From contig JAJYCQ010000001.1 of assembly GCA_021778315.1 (NCBI GenBank), positions 69,464 through 133,463 on the forward strand: a DNA stretch of 64,000 bases, written 5' to 3'. The notes below the pieces were generated by a model, which did not search any database, had not been told where the DNA came from, and worked only from the letters and a program-made list of their open reading frames with translations. The position numbers and the translations under genes are program-made. Source of the DNA: Acidobacteriota bacterium. Its GTDB lineage: Bacteria; Acidobacteriota; Terriglobia; Terriglobales; Acidobacteriaceae. Shown one piece after another: positions 10,003 to 17,954 of this stretch; the stretch's first letter is position 1; each line of letters opens with the position of its first letter.

Positions 10003-10626
10003 TTAGAGGGGCTTGGCGAAGATGAGGTCGGAGCAGATTTGGGTACCGACCTGGAAGGTGCGGGTACCGGCCTCGGTGAAGCCGTTGCGGCGGTAGAAGG
10101 CGATCGCGCGGAGGTTTCCGGCGTGGGTTCCGAGGAGGAGGCGGGTGCGGTGGAGGGCGAGGGCGTCGTCGACGGCGGCGTCCATGAGGGCCTGGGCGGG
10201 GCGGAGGCTGGGGATCGGGAGGCCGGCGGCGTCGAGGACGGGGGCGGTGCGGAAGCGGGAGAAGAGGTAGATTCGCTTGAGCTCGATGTCGGTGGGGAGG
10301 ACGGCGAGGGTGGGGAGCTCGGGGGTGCAGAGCATAGCGTAGCCGACGGGGGCTCCGGGTTCGGAGGGGAAGCCGGCGGCGGGGCTGCTGAGGGCGAGGG
10401 TGATGCGGGTGTTGGGGTCGGCGAGGTAGTGCTCGTAGGCCGCGGGGTTGTGGTGCTTTGCGGCATGGGCGATGATGTCGGGGCCGGGCAGCATCCAGGT
10501 GAAGGCTTCGAGGAAGGTGGCACCTCCGATGAGGGCGAGCGCGGGGGCGTCGGCTGGCGTGGCGCGGCGGAGGGTTACGGTTTCGACGAGGTCTTTGGTT
10601 GGTTCTTTGATGGGGTCAATTGGCAT
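10003..10626 (-). CDS. GNAT family N-acetyltransferase
   Basis: 207 residues from the ATG giving MPIDPIKEPTKDLVETVTLR; the open frame upstream overlaps the divergent photolyase gene and is rejected. The N-terminus reads VTLRRATPADAPALALIG, the usual beta1-alpha1 of GNAT enzymes. The acetyl-CoA region is LLLGTHAGNLRAIAFYRRNGF (about 170-190), where GNLRAIAFYRRNGF matches the motif B consensus and predicts cofactor binding. Such enzymes acetylate amines on small molecules or proteins; the substrate is not predictable. It is divergent from the photolyase with 61 bases between starts. Confidence 0.87.
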   Translation of the reverse strand: MPIDPIKEPTKDLVETVTLRRATPADAPALALIGGATFLEAFTWMLPGPDIIAHAAKHHNPAAYEHYLADPNTRITLALSSPAAGFPSEPGAPVGYAMLCTPELPTLAVLPTDIELKRIYLFSRFRTAPVLDAAGLPIPSLRPAQALMDAAVDDALALHRTRLLLGTHAGNLRAIAFYRRNGFTEAGTRTFQVGTQICSDLIFAKPL

Positions 10627-10687
10627 GGCGTTTCTCGCAAGATCGATGGTAGCCGATGGCGGGGGTTGGGGTAGCGTGGGAGGTGCG

Positions 10688-12202
10688 ATGGAGAAGATTA
10701 CGGAGTCGATGACGGTGCTGGAGAGGGACGCGGCGTATGCGCGGAGGGCGGCGGCGTATGCCGAGGATGCTAGCGTGCCTAGGGAGTTGCGCGCATTGGC
10801 GGAGGACGCTCGGGTGACGGTGCGGCGGGGTGGAGCTCCGGCGGAGGAAGGGAAGTGCGTCGTGTACTGGATGCAGCGGGCGCAGCGGGGGAGGGATAAC
10901 CATGCTCTGGATAAGGCGATTGCGGTGGGCAATGCGCTGGGGCTGCCGGTGGTGGTTTATTTTGCGGGGATCAAGAATTTTCCTCATGCGAATCTGCGGC
11001 ACTATGCGTTTCTGAACCAGGGGCTGCCGGAGGTGGAGGAGGAGTGCGCGGAGCGGGGCGTGGGGTTCGTGATGCGTCGGGCAGCTCCCGGAAGTGCGGG
11101 GCCAGAAGGCCCTGGTGACGAAGACCATCTGAGATTTTTTGCCGATGTGAAGGCGGCGATGGTGATTGGCGATGAGAATCCGATGCGGGAGCCGGAGCGG
11201 TGGAGGGTTCGCGTGGCGGAGGAGTTGCGGGTTCCGTTCTGGACGGTTGATGCGGATGTGATTGTGCCGTCGAAGCTGCTGGAGAAGGCGCAGTACAGCG
11301 CGGCGGTGGCGAGGCCTCGGCTGTATCGGGCGCTGCCGGAGTTTCTTGTGCCGTATACGAATCCTCGCGCGGAGGTGGAGTGGAAGCAGCCTCGCGGGTT
11401 GCAGGCCGAGGATGTGCGAGCGGATATGACGCGGGGGTGGACAGAGTTCGATCGCAGCGTGAAGCCGGTGGAGGCGTGGATAGGTGGGCATCGCGCGGCG
11501 GTGAAGCGGCTACGCACATTTTGTGACGAGATGCTGGCGGGGTATGACAAGGATCGCAGCCGCCCGGAGGTGGATGGGTCGAGCAAGATGAGTCCGTATC
11601 TTCACTTCGGGCACCTTGGGCCGCAGACGATTGCGCTGGCGGTGGATGCTGCGGTGAAGCGCAATCCGAGCTTGCAGGCGGCTCGCGATAGCTACATGAA
11701 TGAGCTGGTGGTGTGGCGCGAGTTGAGTGTGAATTTTGTGCGGTACCAGGCGGAGTATGACTCGCCGGGCTGCGCGGATAACTGGGCGAAGGAGACGATC
11801 GCCGAGCATGACCGCGATGAGCGTGAGGTGCTCTACACGCTGCCTCAGCTGGAGGATGCGAAGACGCATGACGAGCTATGGAATGCGGCGCAGATCCAGA
11901 TGGTGCGGTATGGGTGGATGCATAACTACCTGCGAATGTACTGGGCGAAGAAGATTGTGGAGTGGACTCCGAATGTGCGGATCGCGATGAAGGTCGCGAT
12001 TTATCTGAACGACAAATATGAGCTGGACGGGCGCGATCCGGGAGGGTATGCGGGGATTGCGTGGTCGATGCTGGGCAAGTTCGATCGGGTGTGGTTTGAC
12101 AGGCCGATCTTCGGCAAGCGGAGGTATATGTCGGGAGCGAGCACGGGGAAGAAGTTCATGTCGGCGCTGTATATTCAGCAGGCAAACTCGCTGCCGGAGT
12201 GA
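10688..12202 (+). CDS. phr: Class II CPD photolyase
   Basis: 504 residues starting at the ATG preceded by GGGAGG; longer upstream readings run through the divergent gene. The N-terminal domain has the Rossmann-like photolyase antenna region (CVVYWMQRAQRGRDNHALDK). The C-terminal FAD domain carries the class II signature: MHNYLRMYWAKKIVEW, then NDKYELDGRDPGGYAGIAWS and FGKRRYMS. Class II enzymes repair cyclobutane pyrimidine dimers by light-driven electron transfer from reduced FAD and are typically 450-510 residues long, as here. One segment near 130-150 (ARRAAPGSAGPEG-like) is more Gly/Pro-rich than usual but in frame. Confidence in family is high. Confidence 0.95.
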   Translation: MEKITESMTVLERDAAYARRAAAYAEDASVPRELRALAEDARVTVRRGGAPAEEGKCVVYWMQRAQRGRDNHALDKAIAVGNALGLPVVVYFAGIKNFPHANLRHYAFLNQGLPEVEEECAERGVGFVMRRAAPGSAGPEGPGDEDHLRFFADVKAAMVIGDENPMREPERWRVRVAEELRVPFWTVDADVIVPSKLLEKAQYSAAVARPRLYRALPEFLVPYTNPRAEVEWKQPRGLQAEDVRADMTRGWTEFDRSVKPVEAWIGGHRAAVKRLRTFCDEMLAGYDKDRSRPEVDGSSKMSPYLHFGHLGPQTIALAVDAAVKRNPSLQAARDSYMNELVVWRELSVNFVRYQAEYDSPGCADNWAKETIAEHDRDEREVLYTLPQLEDAKTHDELWNAAQIQMVRYGWMHNYLRMYWAKKIVEWTPNVRIAMKVAIYLNDKYELDGRDPGGYAGIAWSMLGKFDRVWFDRPIFGKRRYMSGASTGKKFMSALYIQQANSLPE

Positions 12203-12252
12203 GTGAGACGTGGAAACGCGACGCATGGAATGCGCGAAATAATGTTTAAGTT

Positions 12253-12281
12253 TTGAAACTTTTCACTGTGCATCGTATTTC
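12253..12281 (+). promoter_or_regulatory. Possible sigma-70 promoter for the exported protein at 12431
   Basis: TTGAAA at 12253-12258 followed after 17 bases by TATTTC at 12276-12281. The -35 is good and the -10 is weak (TATTTC against TATAAT). It would give a leader of about 140 bases. Eye-matched only. Confidence 0.3.
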
Positions 12282-12430
12282 CGCGTACGTCGATTTGAAC
12301 GCCCCGTTTGCGCGGGCGACCCGTCTAACAAAGGGAATGGCGTAGAGGATATGCGCGATTCCCGGCATTCTCCGATTGCTTGTGAGGTTGCACTGCAACT
12401 CTCGATTTTCAAACGAAAGGAACTCTTCCC

Positions 12431-12982
12431 ATGAAAATGAAATGGATCACGACCCTCCCCGTCGCTGCTGCGCTTCTTGTTGTGCCGTCAATCACTCGCG
12501 CACAGGATGTAGTATCGGATACTCCCGGGATCGTAGCTTTCACGCACGGACTGGATGCCCATAAGCTCGTGGCCGGAGCAGTCGTGCGTGTACAACTCAC
12601 GAACACTGTTCGCTTCGCCGATGGAACGAAGCTTCCCGATGGCACATGGTTGAGTGCGACGGTGGTGCAGGACTCGTTGCAGCGCGGCAATGTACGGCTG
12701 GCGCTGCGCTTCACGAAGGCGCAGTTGAAAAACGGCAAGACGATCCCGATCAAGGCGACGATCCTTGGGGTCTCGAGCAATGACAGCGCGGCCACCGATT
12801 TGGTGATGCCGATACCGCACAGCTCGAAAGATGCTGTGGATATAGAGGGAGTCACCTCAGGTGTCGATCTGCACAGCAAGGTGAGCAGCCCGGACTCGGG
12901 TGTGTTTGTCAGCAAGACGAAGGCCGATGTGAAGTTGAACACGGAGACTGAGATGGAGTTGGCAATCACTCCCGCGATGTAA
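12431..12982 (+). CDS. Exported protein of unknown function
   Basis: 183 residues, with AAAGGAAC a few bases before the ATG. The N-terminus is a clear signal peptide (MKMKWITTLPVAAALLVVPS, cleavage likely after TRAQ). The mature part is beta-rich and has no catalytic motif that I recognise. It contains VAGAVVRVQLTNTVRFADG, LPDGTWLSATVVQD and NGKTIPIKATILGV. These read like a small beta-barrel domain that stabilises or coats something; similar short exported proteins are frequent in acidobacteria. It stands alone between the photolyase and a convergently unrelated hydrolase. No function is proposed. Confidence 0.8.
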   Translation: MKMKWITTLPVAAALLVVPSITRAQDVVSDTPGIVAFTHGLDAHKLVAGAVVRVQLTNTVRFADGTKLPDGTWLSATVVQDSLQRGNVRLALRFTKAQLKNGKTIPIKATILGVSSNDSAATDLVMPIPHSSKDAVDIEGVTSGVDLHSKVSSPDSGVFVSKTKADVKLNTETEMELAITPAM

Positions 12983-13202
12983 GGCTGGAACGATGTAAGC
13001 GAATGGCAGTGGCAAACGAGCCTATTCCGGTGCAGCACGATTGCACTGGGAGTGGGCTTTGTGCTGTCAGGTGACGGAAGGCGGTTGCTTCATGGAGTTG
13101 GAGGGTGTGGAGGCGCGCAAGTTTTGGGGGCTGAGGTTTGCAGGGTGGAAGGGCTGCGGGGTTCTCTGGCCGGAGGACGTAAAGGCGGGGTAAGCTGGGG
13201 GT

Positions 13203-14333
13203 ATGAGGAGCGTCGTCGGCGCAGTGTCGTTGGGACTGGTGTTGATGGTGGGAGTTGTGCGGGCGGAGAAGCCGGCGGCGGTGTTCCATGTCGGGGTGAC
13301 GACGAGGGTGTTTCATCCGACGAACCTGGTGCGGAATTGGCGGGGCGAGCCGGAGAAGGGGTTGCGGTGCGTGGTGTGGTATCCGGCGGTGGAGTCGGCT
13401 GCGGAGGTGAAGCAGTTTGTGGGGCCGAAGGGCGTGGCCAGCACGTCAGAGGCTGGGGCTCTGTTTGAGGCGGGGATGGCGGCAACGGATGCGGCGTTGG
13501 CTGCGGGGCCGAAGAAGGGATGGCCGCTGGTGCTGTTGTCGCATGAGACAGGGGGGTCGGCGATGCAGATGGCGTGGCTGGGAACGGCGCTGGCGCGGGC
13601 TGGATTTGTGGTCGTGGCCGTGGACCACCCGGGAAGCAGCGCGAGTGGCAAGCTGACGCCCGAGGGCCTGACGCTGTGGTGGGAGCGGGCGACGGACCTG
13701 AGCCAGGCGCTGGATGGGATGCTGGCGGATGAGGAGTTTGGGAAGAAGATCGACGACAGTCGAATCGGTGCGGCGGGATTTTCGCTGGGAGGGTACACGG
13801 TGCTGGAGCTGGCGGGAGCGCAGACCGATGTGAGCGAATTTTTTGCGATGTGCAAGGAGAATATTGACGCGGCGGTGTGTCATCTGCCGGAGATGCGGGG
13901 GATGGGCACTCCGCAGGAGGCGCTGCGGTCGGTGCGGAAGACCAGCGCGATCTCGCTGGCGCGGTCCAATGAGTTGTACAGCGACGACCGCATCGACGCG
14001 GTGTTTGCGATTGCTCCGGCGGTGGCGTTCACGATGACCGAGGACAGCCTTCGCTCCATCCGGCTGCCGGTGGAGGCCGTGGTGGGAGACGCCGACAGCG
14101 TCGCTCCGCCGAAGGACAACGCAGCGTATGTGCGCAATGAGGTGCGGGGAGCGAAGCTGACGCTGCTGCCGCATGTCGATCACTACACGTTTATGGATAC
14201 GTGCACGGAGGAGGGCCGGAAGAAGGTGGAACGGTATTGCGAGGATGGGAAGGGCGTCGATCTGGATGCTGGCCATGCGAAGGTCGCGGGGATGGCCGTG
14301 GGTTTTTTTGAGAAGTCGCTGCACGGGAGGTAG
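13203..14333 (+). CDS. Exported dienelactone hydrolase/PAF-acetylhydrolase-like protein (COG4188 type)
   Basis: 376 residues with signal peptide MRSVVGAVSLGLVLMVGVVRA. The middle shows an alpha/beta hydrolase core: WPLVLLSHETGGS (strand and oxyanion loop, about 107-119), VVVAVDHPGSS, and nucleophile Ser194 in GFSLGG. Later come the acid region VVGDADSVAPP and a His-containing LLPHVDHYTFMD. The arrangement matches the predicted-dienelactone-hydrolase group related to platelet-activating-factor acetylhydrolases. The likely reaction is ester hydrolysis in the periplasm or outside the cell; the substrate is unknown. The start is supported by position and the signal peptide, though the ribosome site (GGGG just upstream) is imperfect. 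Confidence 0.87.
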   Translation: MRSVVGAVSLGLVLMVGVVRAEKPAAVFHVGVTTRVFHPTNLVRNWRGEPEKGLRCVVWYPAVESAAEVKQFVGPKGVASTSEAGALFEAGMAATDAALAAGPKKGWPLVLLSHETGGSAMQMAWLGTALARAGFVVVAVDHPGSSASGKLTPEGLTLWWERATDLSQALDGMLADEEFGKKIDDSRIGAAGFSLGGYTVLELAGAQTDVSEFFAMCKENIDAAVCHLPEMRGMGTPQEALRSVRKTSAISLARSNELYSDDRIDAVFAIAPAVAFTMTEDSLRSIRLPVEAVVGDADSVAPPKDNAAYVRNEVRGAKLTLLPHVDHYTFMDTCTEEGRKKVERYCEDGKGVDLDAGHAKVAGMAVGFFEKSLHGR

Positions 14334-14335
14334 TA

Positions 14336-14373
14336 GGGCTCAGTGCGGAGGGCTCAGGGCCCAGGGGTTAGGG
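14336..14373. repeat. Short intergenic GGGCTCAG repeats
   Basis: GGGCTCAG occurs at 14336-14343 and 14350-14357, then GGGCCCAGG, directly between two convergent stop codons. A related element with GGGCTCAG and its near-inverse lies at 62171-62192. It may act as terminator or be a mobile short palindrome. Confidence 0.35.
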
Positions 14374-15711
14374 CTAGTCGACGCGGAGGATGAGGCATTT
14401 GAGGTAGCGGGTCTCGGGGAGGGTGAGGATTTCGGGGTGGTCGGGGGCGGCGGCGTGGGTGGAGAGGAGTTGGACGCGGCGGCCAGCGTCGACGGCGGCG
14501 GCGGTGACGATGTTGGTGAACTCAGCGAGCGAGACGTGGTGCGAGCAGGAGTTGGTGATGAGGGTTCCTCCGGGGGAGAGCAGGCGGAGGGCACGGAGGT
14601 TGAGCTCCTTGTAGCCGCGGAGAGCTCCCTCGGTGGCTCGCTTGGATTTGGCGAAGGCGGGTGGGTCGAGGACGATGGCGTCGAAGATGTCGTCGGGTGA
14701 GTTGGACTTGCGGGCGGTGTCGTCGAGGTGGCGGAGGTAGTCGAAGGCGTCGGCTTCCAGCCACTCGACGTCTGAGGTGATGGAAGGGTTGAGCAGGAGG
14801 TTGCGGTCGGCGGCTTCGAGGGCGGAGCGACTTGCGTCGACTCCGGTGACGTGGGCGCAGACCTGGGCGAGATGCAGGGCGAAGCCGCCTTGGTAGGTGC
14901 AGATGTCGAGAGCTTTGTTAGTGCGGCCTGAGGCTGCGACGGCGTTTGCGGCGGCGGCGTAGTTGAGGCGCTGGTCGAGGAAGGCTCCGGTCTTCTGGCC
15001 GCTGGCGGAGTCGTAGTGGAAGCGGAGGCCGTTGAGGGCGAAGGTGGTGGTGGCAGGTGCGGCCTGGTCGGAGTCTCGCTGGGAACCGGTGCGGAAGGAG
15101 AGGCCGTTGGGGGCGATGGAGTCGACGTTGGTGGTGAAGAGCGGGCCGGGTGCGGGAGTGGGAAGCTGCTCGAGTTCGCGGATGCGCGGGTCGGGGCGCT
15201 CCCAGATGGTGAGGCCGGACTTCTCGTGCGCGAAGGCGTTGGTGAGAGCGGTGATGAGGACGGCGCGGACGTCGTCCTGCGCTGTGCCCTGGGTGAGAAG
15301 TTGGAGTAGGACGAGGTCGTTGTAGCGGTCTGCGACGATGCCGGGGAGGTTGTCGGCCTCGGAGAAGATGAGGCGGTGGGCGTTGGTGGACGCGGTGATG
15401 GGGACGAGCTGGCGACGGAGTTCGAGCGCGCGGTCGATGCGGGTGCGGAGCTCGGCGAGGTACTGCTTGCGGGACAGCGCGGGCGTGCGCGAGATGAGCC
15501 GCGCTGCGATCTGCGAGGCGCTGGAGTAGAGCGCTGTTCCGAGCGGAATTTCGCGCGAGTCGGTGAGGGTGACGAGCGAGCCGGGCTCGAGCGAGGCAGA
15601 GGACTGCTGCGATTCGAGGTCGGTGCGGTAGACCCAGAGGTGGCCGGCGCGAAGGCGGTCGGCGGCGCGCCGGGTGATGCGGAGAGTGGTTGCGGTCGTC
15701 ATCTGCTTCAA
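14374..15711 (-). CDS. rlmI: RlmI-like class I 23S rRNA (cytosine-C5) methyltransferase
   Basis: 445 residues. The N-terminal PUA domain (about 1-75) includes LRAGHLWVYRTDLE. Next comes the EEHEAD-like middle domain (SEADNLPGIVADRYNDLVLLQ), then the Rossmann methyltransferase domain. Here ASGQKTGAFLDQRLNY opens the SAM region, ALDICTYQGGFALHLAQ is motif I, VTGVDASRSALEAADRN motif II, and FDAIVLDPPAFAKSK motif IV; a late SCSHHVS supplies the Cys. This is the RlmI/RlmK family that methylates C5 of a cytosine in 23S rRNA. The exact target base cannot be read from sequence, so the symbol is by family. An alternative start at the next ATG (MTTATT) is possible. Confidence 0.88.
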   Translation of the reverse strand: MKQMTTATTLRITRRAADRLRAGHLWVYRTDLESQQSSASLEPGSLVTLTDSREIPLGTALYSSASQIAARLISRTPALSRKQYLAELRTRIDRALELRRQLVPITASTNAHRLIFSEADNLPGIVADRYNDLVLLQLLTQGTAQDDVRAVLITALTNAFAHEKSGLTIWERPDPRIRELEQLPTPAPGPLFTTNVDSIAPNGLSFRTGSQRDSDQAAPATTTFALNGLRFHYDSASGQKTGAFLDQRLNYAAAANAVAASGRTNKALDICTYQGGFALHLAQVCAHVTGVDASRSALEAADRNLLLNPSITSDVEWLEADAFDYLRHLDDTARKSNSPDDIFDAIVLDPPAFAKSKRATEGALRGYKELNLRALRLLSPGGTLITNSCSHHVSLAEFTNIVTAAAVDAGRRVQLLSTHAAAPDHPEILTLPETRYLKCLILRVD

Positions 15712-15790
15712 GTGTAGTCGCCGCCTGTAGCCGGGGCTGCCGTGCTCCCACGCCTGCGCGATGACAGCGCAGGCGCGGGACGCGATCTGG

Positions 15791-16540
15791 CTACCAGGGG
15801 ACGATGCCCTGGCTGTCAGAGTAGGTGCCGGTGGGGCCGTCGTCGGGGAGGAGCGCGAGGCGAATGGTTTCAGCCGCTCCTTCAGGGACGGTCTGCGTGC
15901 CGCGATTGCCGTTGAGGTCCGTGGCGGTGTAACCGGGGTCGGAAGAGTTGACCTTGATTGGCGTGTCGCGGAGCTCGTAGGCGAGGTGTACGGTGAGCAT
16001 GTTCAGAGCAGCTTTTGAGGCGTTGTAGCCGAGAGGCTTGACGGCGGAGTGCTGCCACGTGGGGTCGGCGTTCTGGGTGAGCGAGCCGAGGCCGCTCGAG
16101 ACGTTGACGATGCGCGCAGAGGGAGCCTTGCGCAGCAGCGGCAGCATGGCCTGAGAGACCGCGACGGCGCCGAGGAAGTTGATGCGCATGGTGCGTTCGA
16201 CGGCGTCGAAGCTGACGGTTGAGGCCGGGCCGTCGCCGGGGTCGGCGATGGCGGCGTTGTTGACGAGGATGTCGAGATGACCGTAATCGGAGGAGATGGT
16301 GGTGGCCGCTGCGGTGATGCTGGCGTTGTCGGCGAGGTCGAGGTGGAGGTAGCGCGCGTGGAGCCCTTCGGCGGTGAGTTTGGCGGCGGCTGCTTCGCCG
16401 AGGGCGGCGTTGCGAGCTCCGACGAGGGCGGTGGCTCCAGTACGTGCGATCTGGCGGGCGACTTCGAAGCCGATGCCCTTGTTGGCTCCGGTGATGAGGG
16501 CGATCTTAGTGGTGGGTGTCTGGGCGGTGGGTGTGGTCAT
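15791..16540 (-). CDS. Short-chain dehydrogenase/reductase
   Basis: 249 residues of classical SDR type. The cofactor loop is TGANKGIG (about 17-24), followed by VGARN, suggesting NADP(H). LVNNAAIAD corresponds to the NNAG motif, the catalytic Ser lies in NVSSGLGSL and the Tyr-Lys pair in YNASK. NSSDPGYTATDLNGN is the usual PG region after the active site. It reduces a carbonyl or oxidises an alcohol; the substrate is unknown. It is divergent from the TetR regulator at 16627, with only 86 bases between starts, an arrangement typical of a regulator controlling its neighbour. Close homologues include carbonyl-reductase-like SDRs. Confidence 0.92.
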   Translation of the reverse strand: MTTPTAQTPTTKIALITGANKGIGFEVARQIARTGATALVGARNAALGEAAAAKLTAEGLHARYLHLDLADNASITAAATTISSDYGHLDILVNNAAIADPGDGPASTVSFDAVERTMRINFLGAVAVSQAMLPLLRKAPSARIVNVSSGLGSLTQNADPTWQHSAVKPLGYNASKAALNMLTVHLAYELRDTPIKVNSSDPGYTATDLNGNRGTQTVPEGAAETIRLALLPDDGPTGTYSDSQGIVPW

Positions 16541-16560
16541 GCGATGTCTCCTGTTGAAGC

Positions 16561-16615
16561 GGGTTAGGCGTTTAGACTGGCTTCAGTGGGTTAGATGAAG
16601 AAAGCTTCAGGTTAG
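16561..16615. promoter_or_regulatory. Candidate operator between SDR and TetR genes
   Basis: GGTTAG occurs three times in direct orientation (16562, 16589, 16610), and a perfect dyad TGAAG-AAAG-CTTCA spans 16596-16609. The whole space between the divergent starts is only 86 bases, so any regulator bound here could control both genes. No binding motif is known to me for this regulator. Confidence 0.4.
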
Positions 16616-16626
16616 GACTTCGCATT

Positions 16627-17274
16627 ATGAAGAAGGCTGCGCGGAAATCGATTCGATCAAGAAAGACGCCGGTGCAGAGCCGGTCGAGCGCGACGGTGGA
16701 GGCGATCCTCGAAGCGACGATTCAGGTTTTGACGACTGCCGGCGAGGAGCATTTGACGACGACGCTGATCGCGGCGCGGGCGGGAGTATCGGTGGGAACG
16801 CTGTATCAGTATTTTCCGAATAAGCAGTCTGTGTTGCATGCGGTGTTGGAGAAGCACCTGACGAAGGTGGTGGAGGCATTGGAGGGGGCTTGCTCGGAGG
16901 CTCGTGGCGAGCCGGTTGCGGTGATGGCGGAGAGGATTGTGGAGGCATTTGTGAGGGCGAAGCTGGAGCGTGCGGACGCGTCGGTGGCGCTGTATGCGGT
17001 GTCGGCAAATGCAGAGGCGAATGCGCTGATGCAGCGGCTGCGGCGAAGGTCGTTGAAGGCCTTGATCAGCATGCTGGGCACGACGCCGGATGCTTCGTTC
17101 GAGGAGGTTACTGGCATTGCGGAGATGTTGTATGCGGCGATGGCAGGAGCGACGCGCGCGGTGCTGGAGGGAGGAGCGACGCCGAAGATGGTGCGGTCGC
17201 TGCGAGAGCAGCTGGTGGTGTTGTGCGGAGCTTATCTTGCGGCGGCGGGAGGCCGGGTTACGGAGCAGGGCTGA
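16627..17274 (+). CDS. TetR family transcriptional regulator
   Basis: 215 residues. The N-terminal DNA-binding domain is complete: VEAILEATIQVLTTAGEE, then TTTLIAARAGVSVGTLYQYFPNKQSVLHAV (helix-turn-helix about 43-72). The C-terminal ligand domain is all alpha-helical and divergent, as usual. The basic first 25 residues (KKAARKSIRSRKTPVQSRS) are longer than in many TetR proteins. It probably represses the divergent SDR gene and itself; the inducer is unknown. Its 3' end overlaps the convergent HbpS-like gene by 17 bases. Confidence 0.92.
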   Translation: MKKAARKSIRSRKTPVQSRSSATVEAILEATIQVLTTAGEEHLTTTLIAARAGVSVGTLYQYFPNKQSVLHAVLEKHLTKVVEALEGACSEARGEPVAVMAERIVEAFVRAKLERADASVALYAVSANAEANALMQRLRRRSLKALISMLGTTPDASFEEVTGIAEMLYAAMAGATRAVLEGGATPKMVRSLREQLVVLCGAYLAAAGGRVTEQG

Positions 17275-17800
17275 GCTGCGGGACGGTGATGTGGAGGTAC
17301 TCGGCGATGGCTGCGGCGACGAGGTTGTGGTCGTCGCGTTGGGGTAGACCGGAGAGGACGATGGTGCCCGCGATCAGGTCGCTGCCGACTTCGATTTCGC
17401 CTTCGACTTTGAGCCAGAGAGGGAAGCCTCCACCGTGCGCGGCGTAGTCGGTTTCGCTGAGGCCATGCGCGGATTCGAGGGTGGCGTTGTCGCGCGCAAG
17501 CTCGCGGCCAATGGCGTAGGTGCTGCGGTGCAGGCGATGGACGGTGTTGCGCTTGCGACGAATCCAGTCGGCCTGCGAGGGCTTGGCGCCGGGCGTGGTG
17601 CAGGCAAAGAGGAGCTGGCCGTCGCACTCGATCTCGACCGTGCCACCGGCCTTGCGAGCGAGCAGCGCGGAGTGAAGCAGCGAGCCCAGTTGCCATGCGG
17701 CGTCGGGATCGAAGGAGGGGAAGCGGAGCAGGGCTTCCTGCTGGGTCAGGACTTCGAGGTCGGCGGAGGGGTCGGGGATGGGGTTGGCGGCTGCGTTCAT
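17258..17800 (-). CDS. UPF0303/HbpS-like (GlcG fold) protein
   Basis: 180 residues from the ATG giving MNAAANPIPDPSADLE; a longer frame to 17965 runs into the divergent gene. Recognisable blocks are LLRFPSFDPDAAWQLGSLL, TVEIECDGQLLFACTTPG, WIRRKRNTVHRLHRSTYAIG and HGGGFPLWL, followed by IVLSGLPQRDDHNLVAAAI. These match the UPF0303 (YBR137W-like) family, annotated as heme-degrading or GlcG/HbpS-like domains. Family members bind small ligands such as heme or cofactors, and a biochemical role here is unproven. No signal peptide is seen. Confidence in family is fair to high; function is open. Confidence 0.85.
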   Translation of the reverse strand: MNAAANPIPDPSADLEVLTQQEALLRFPSFDPDAAWQLGSLLHSALLARKAGGTVEIECDGQLLFACTTPGAKPSQADWIRRKRNTVHRLHRSTYAIGRELARDNATLESAHGLSETDYAAHGGGFPLWLKVEGEIEVGSDLIAGTIVLSGLPQRDDHNLVAAAIAEYLHITVPQLSPAP

Positions 17801-17954
17801 GAGGCGTGTGTCTCCGTGGCCTCTATGGTACGGGCTGGGAGGGGTTTTGCGAGTGGTTGGTTTATGGTTTCTAGCGGCTGCTAGTATGGCGCTGCGCGGT
17901 AATGGGCGTCCACGGAATGCGTGGAGGCACGAGGCGGATGAGCGGAGGTAGCGA

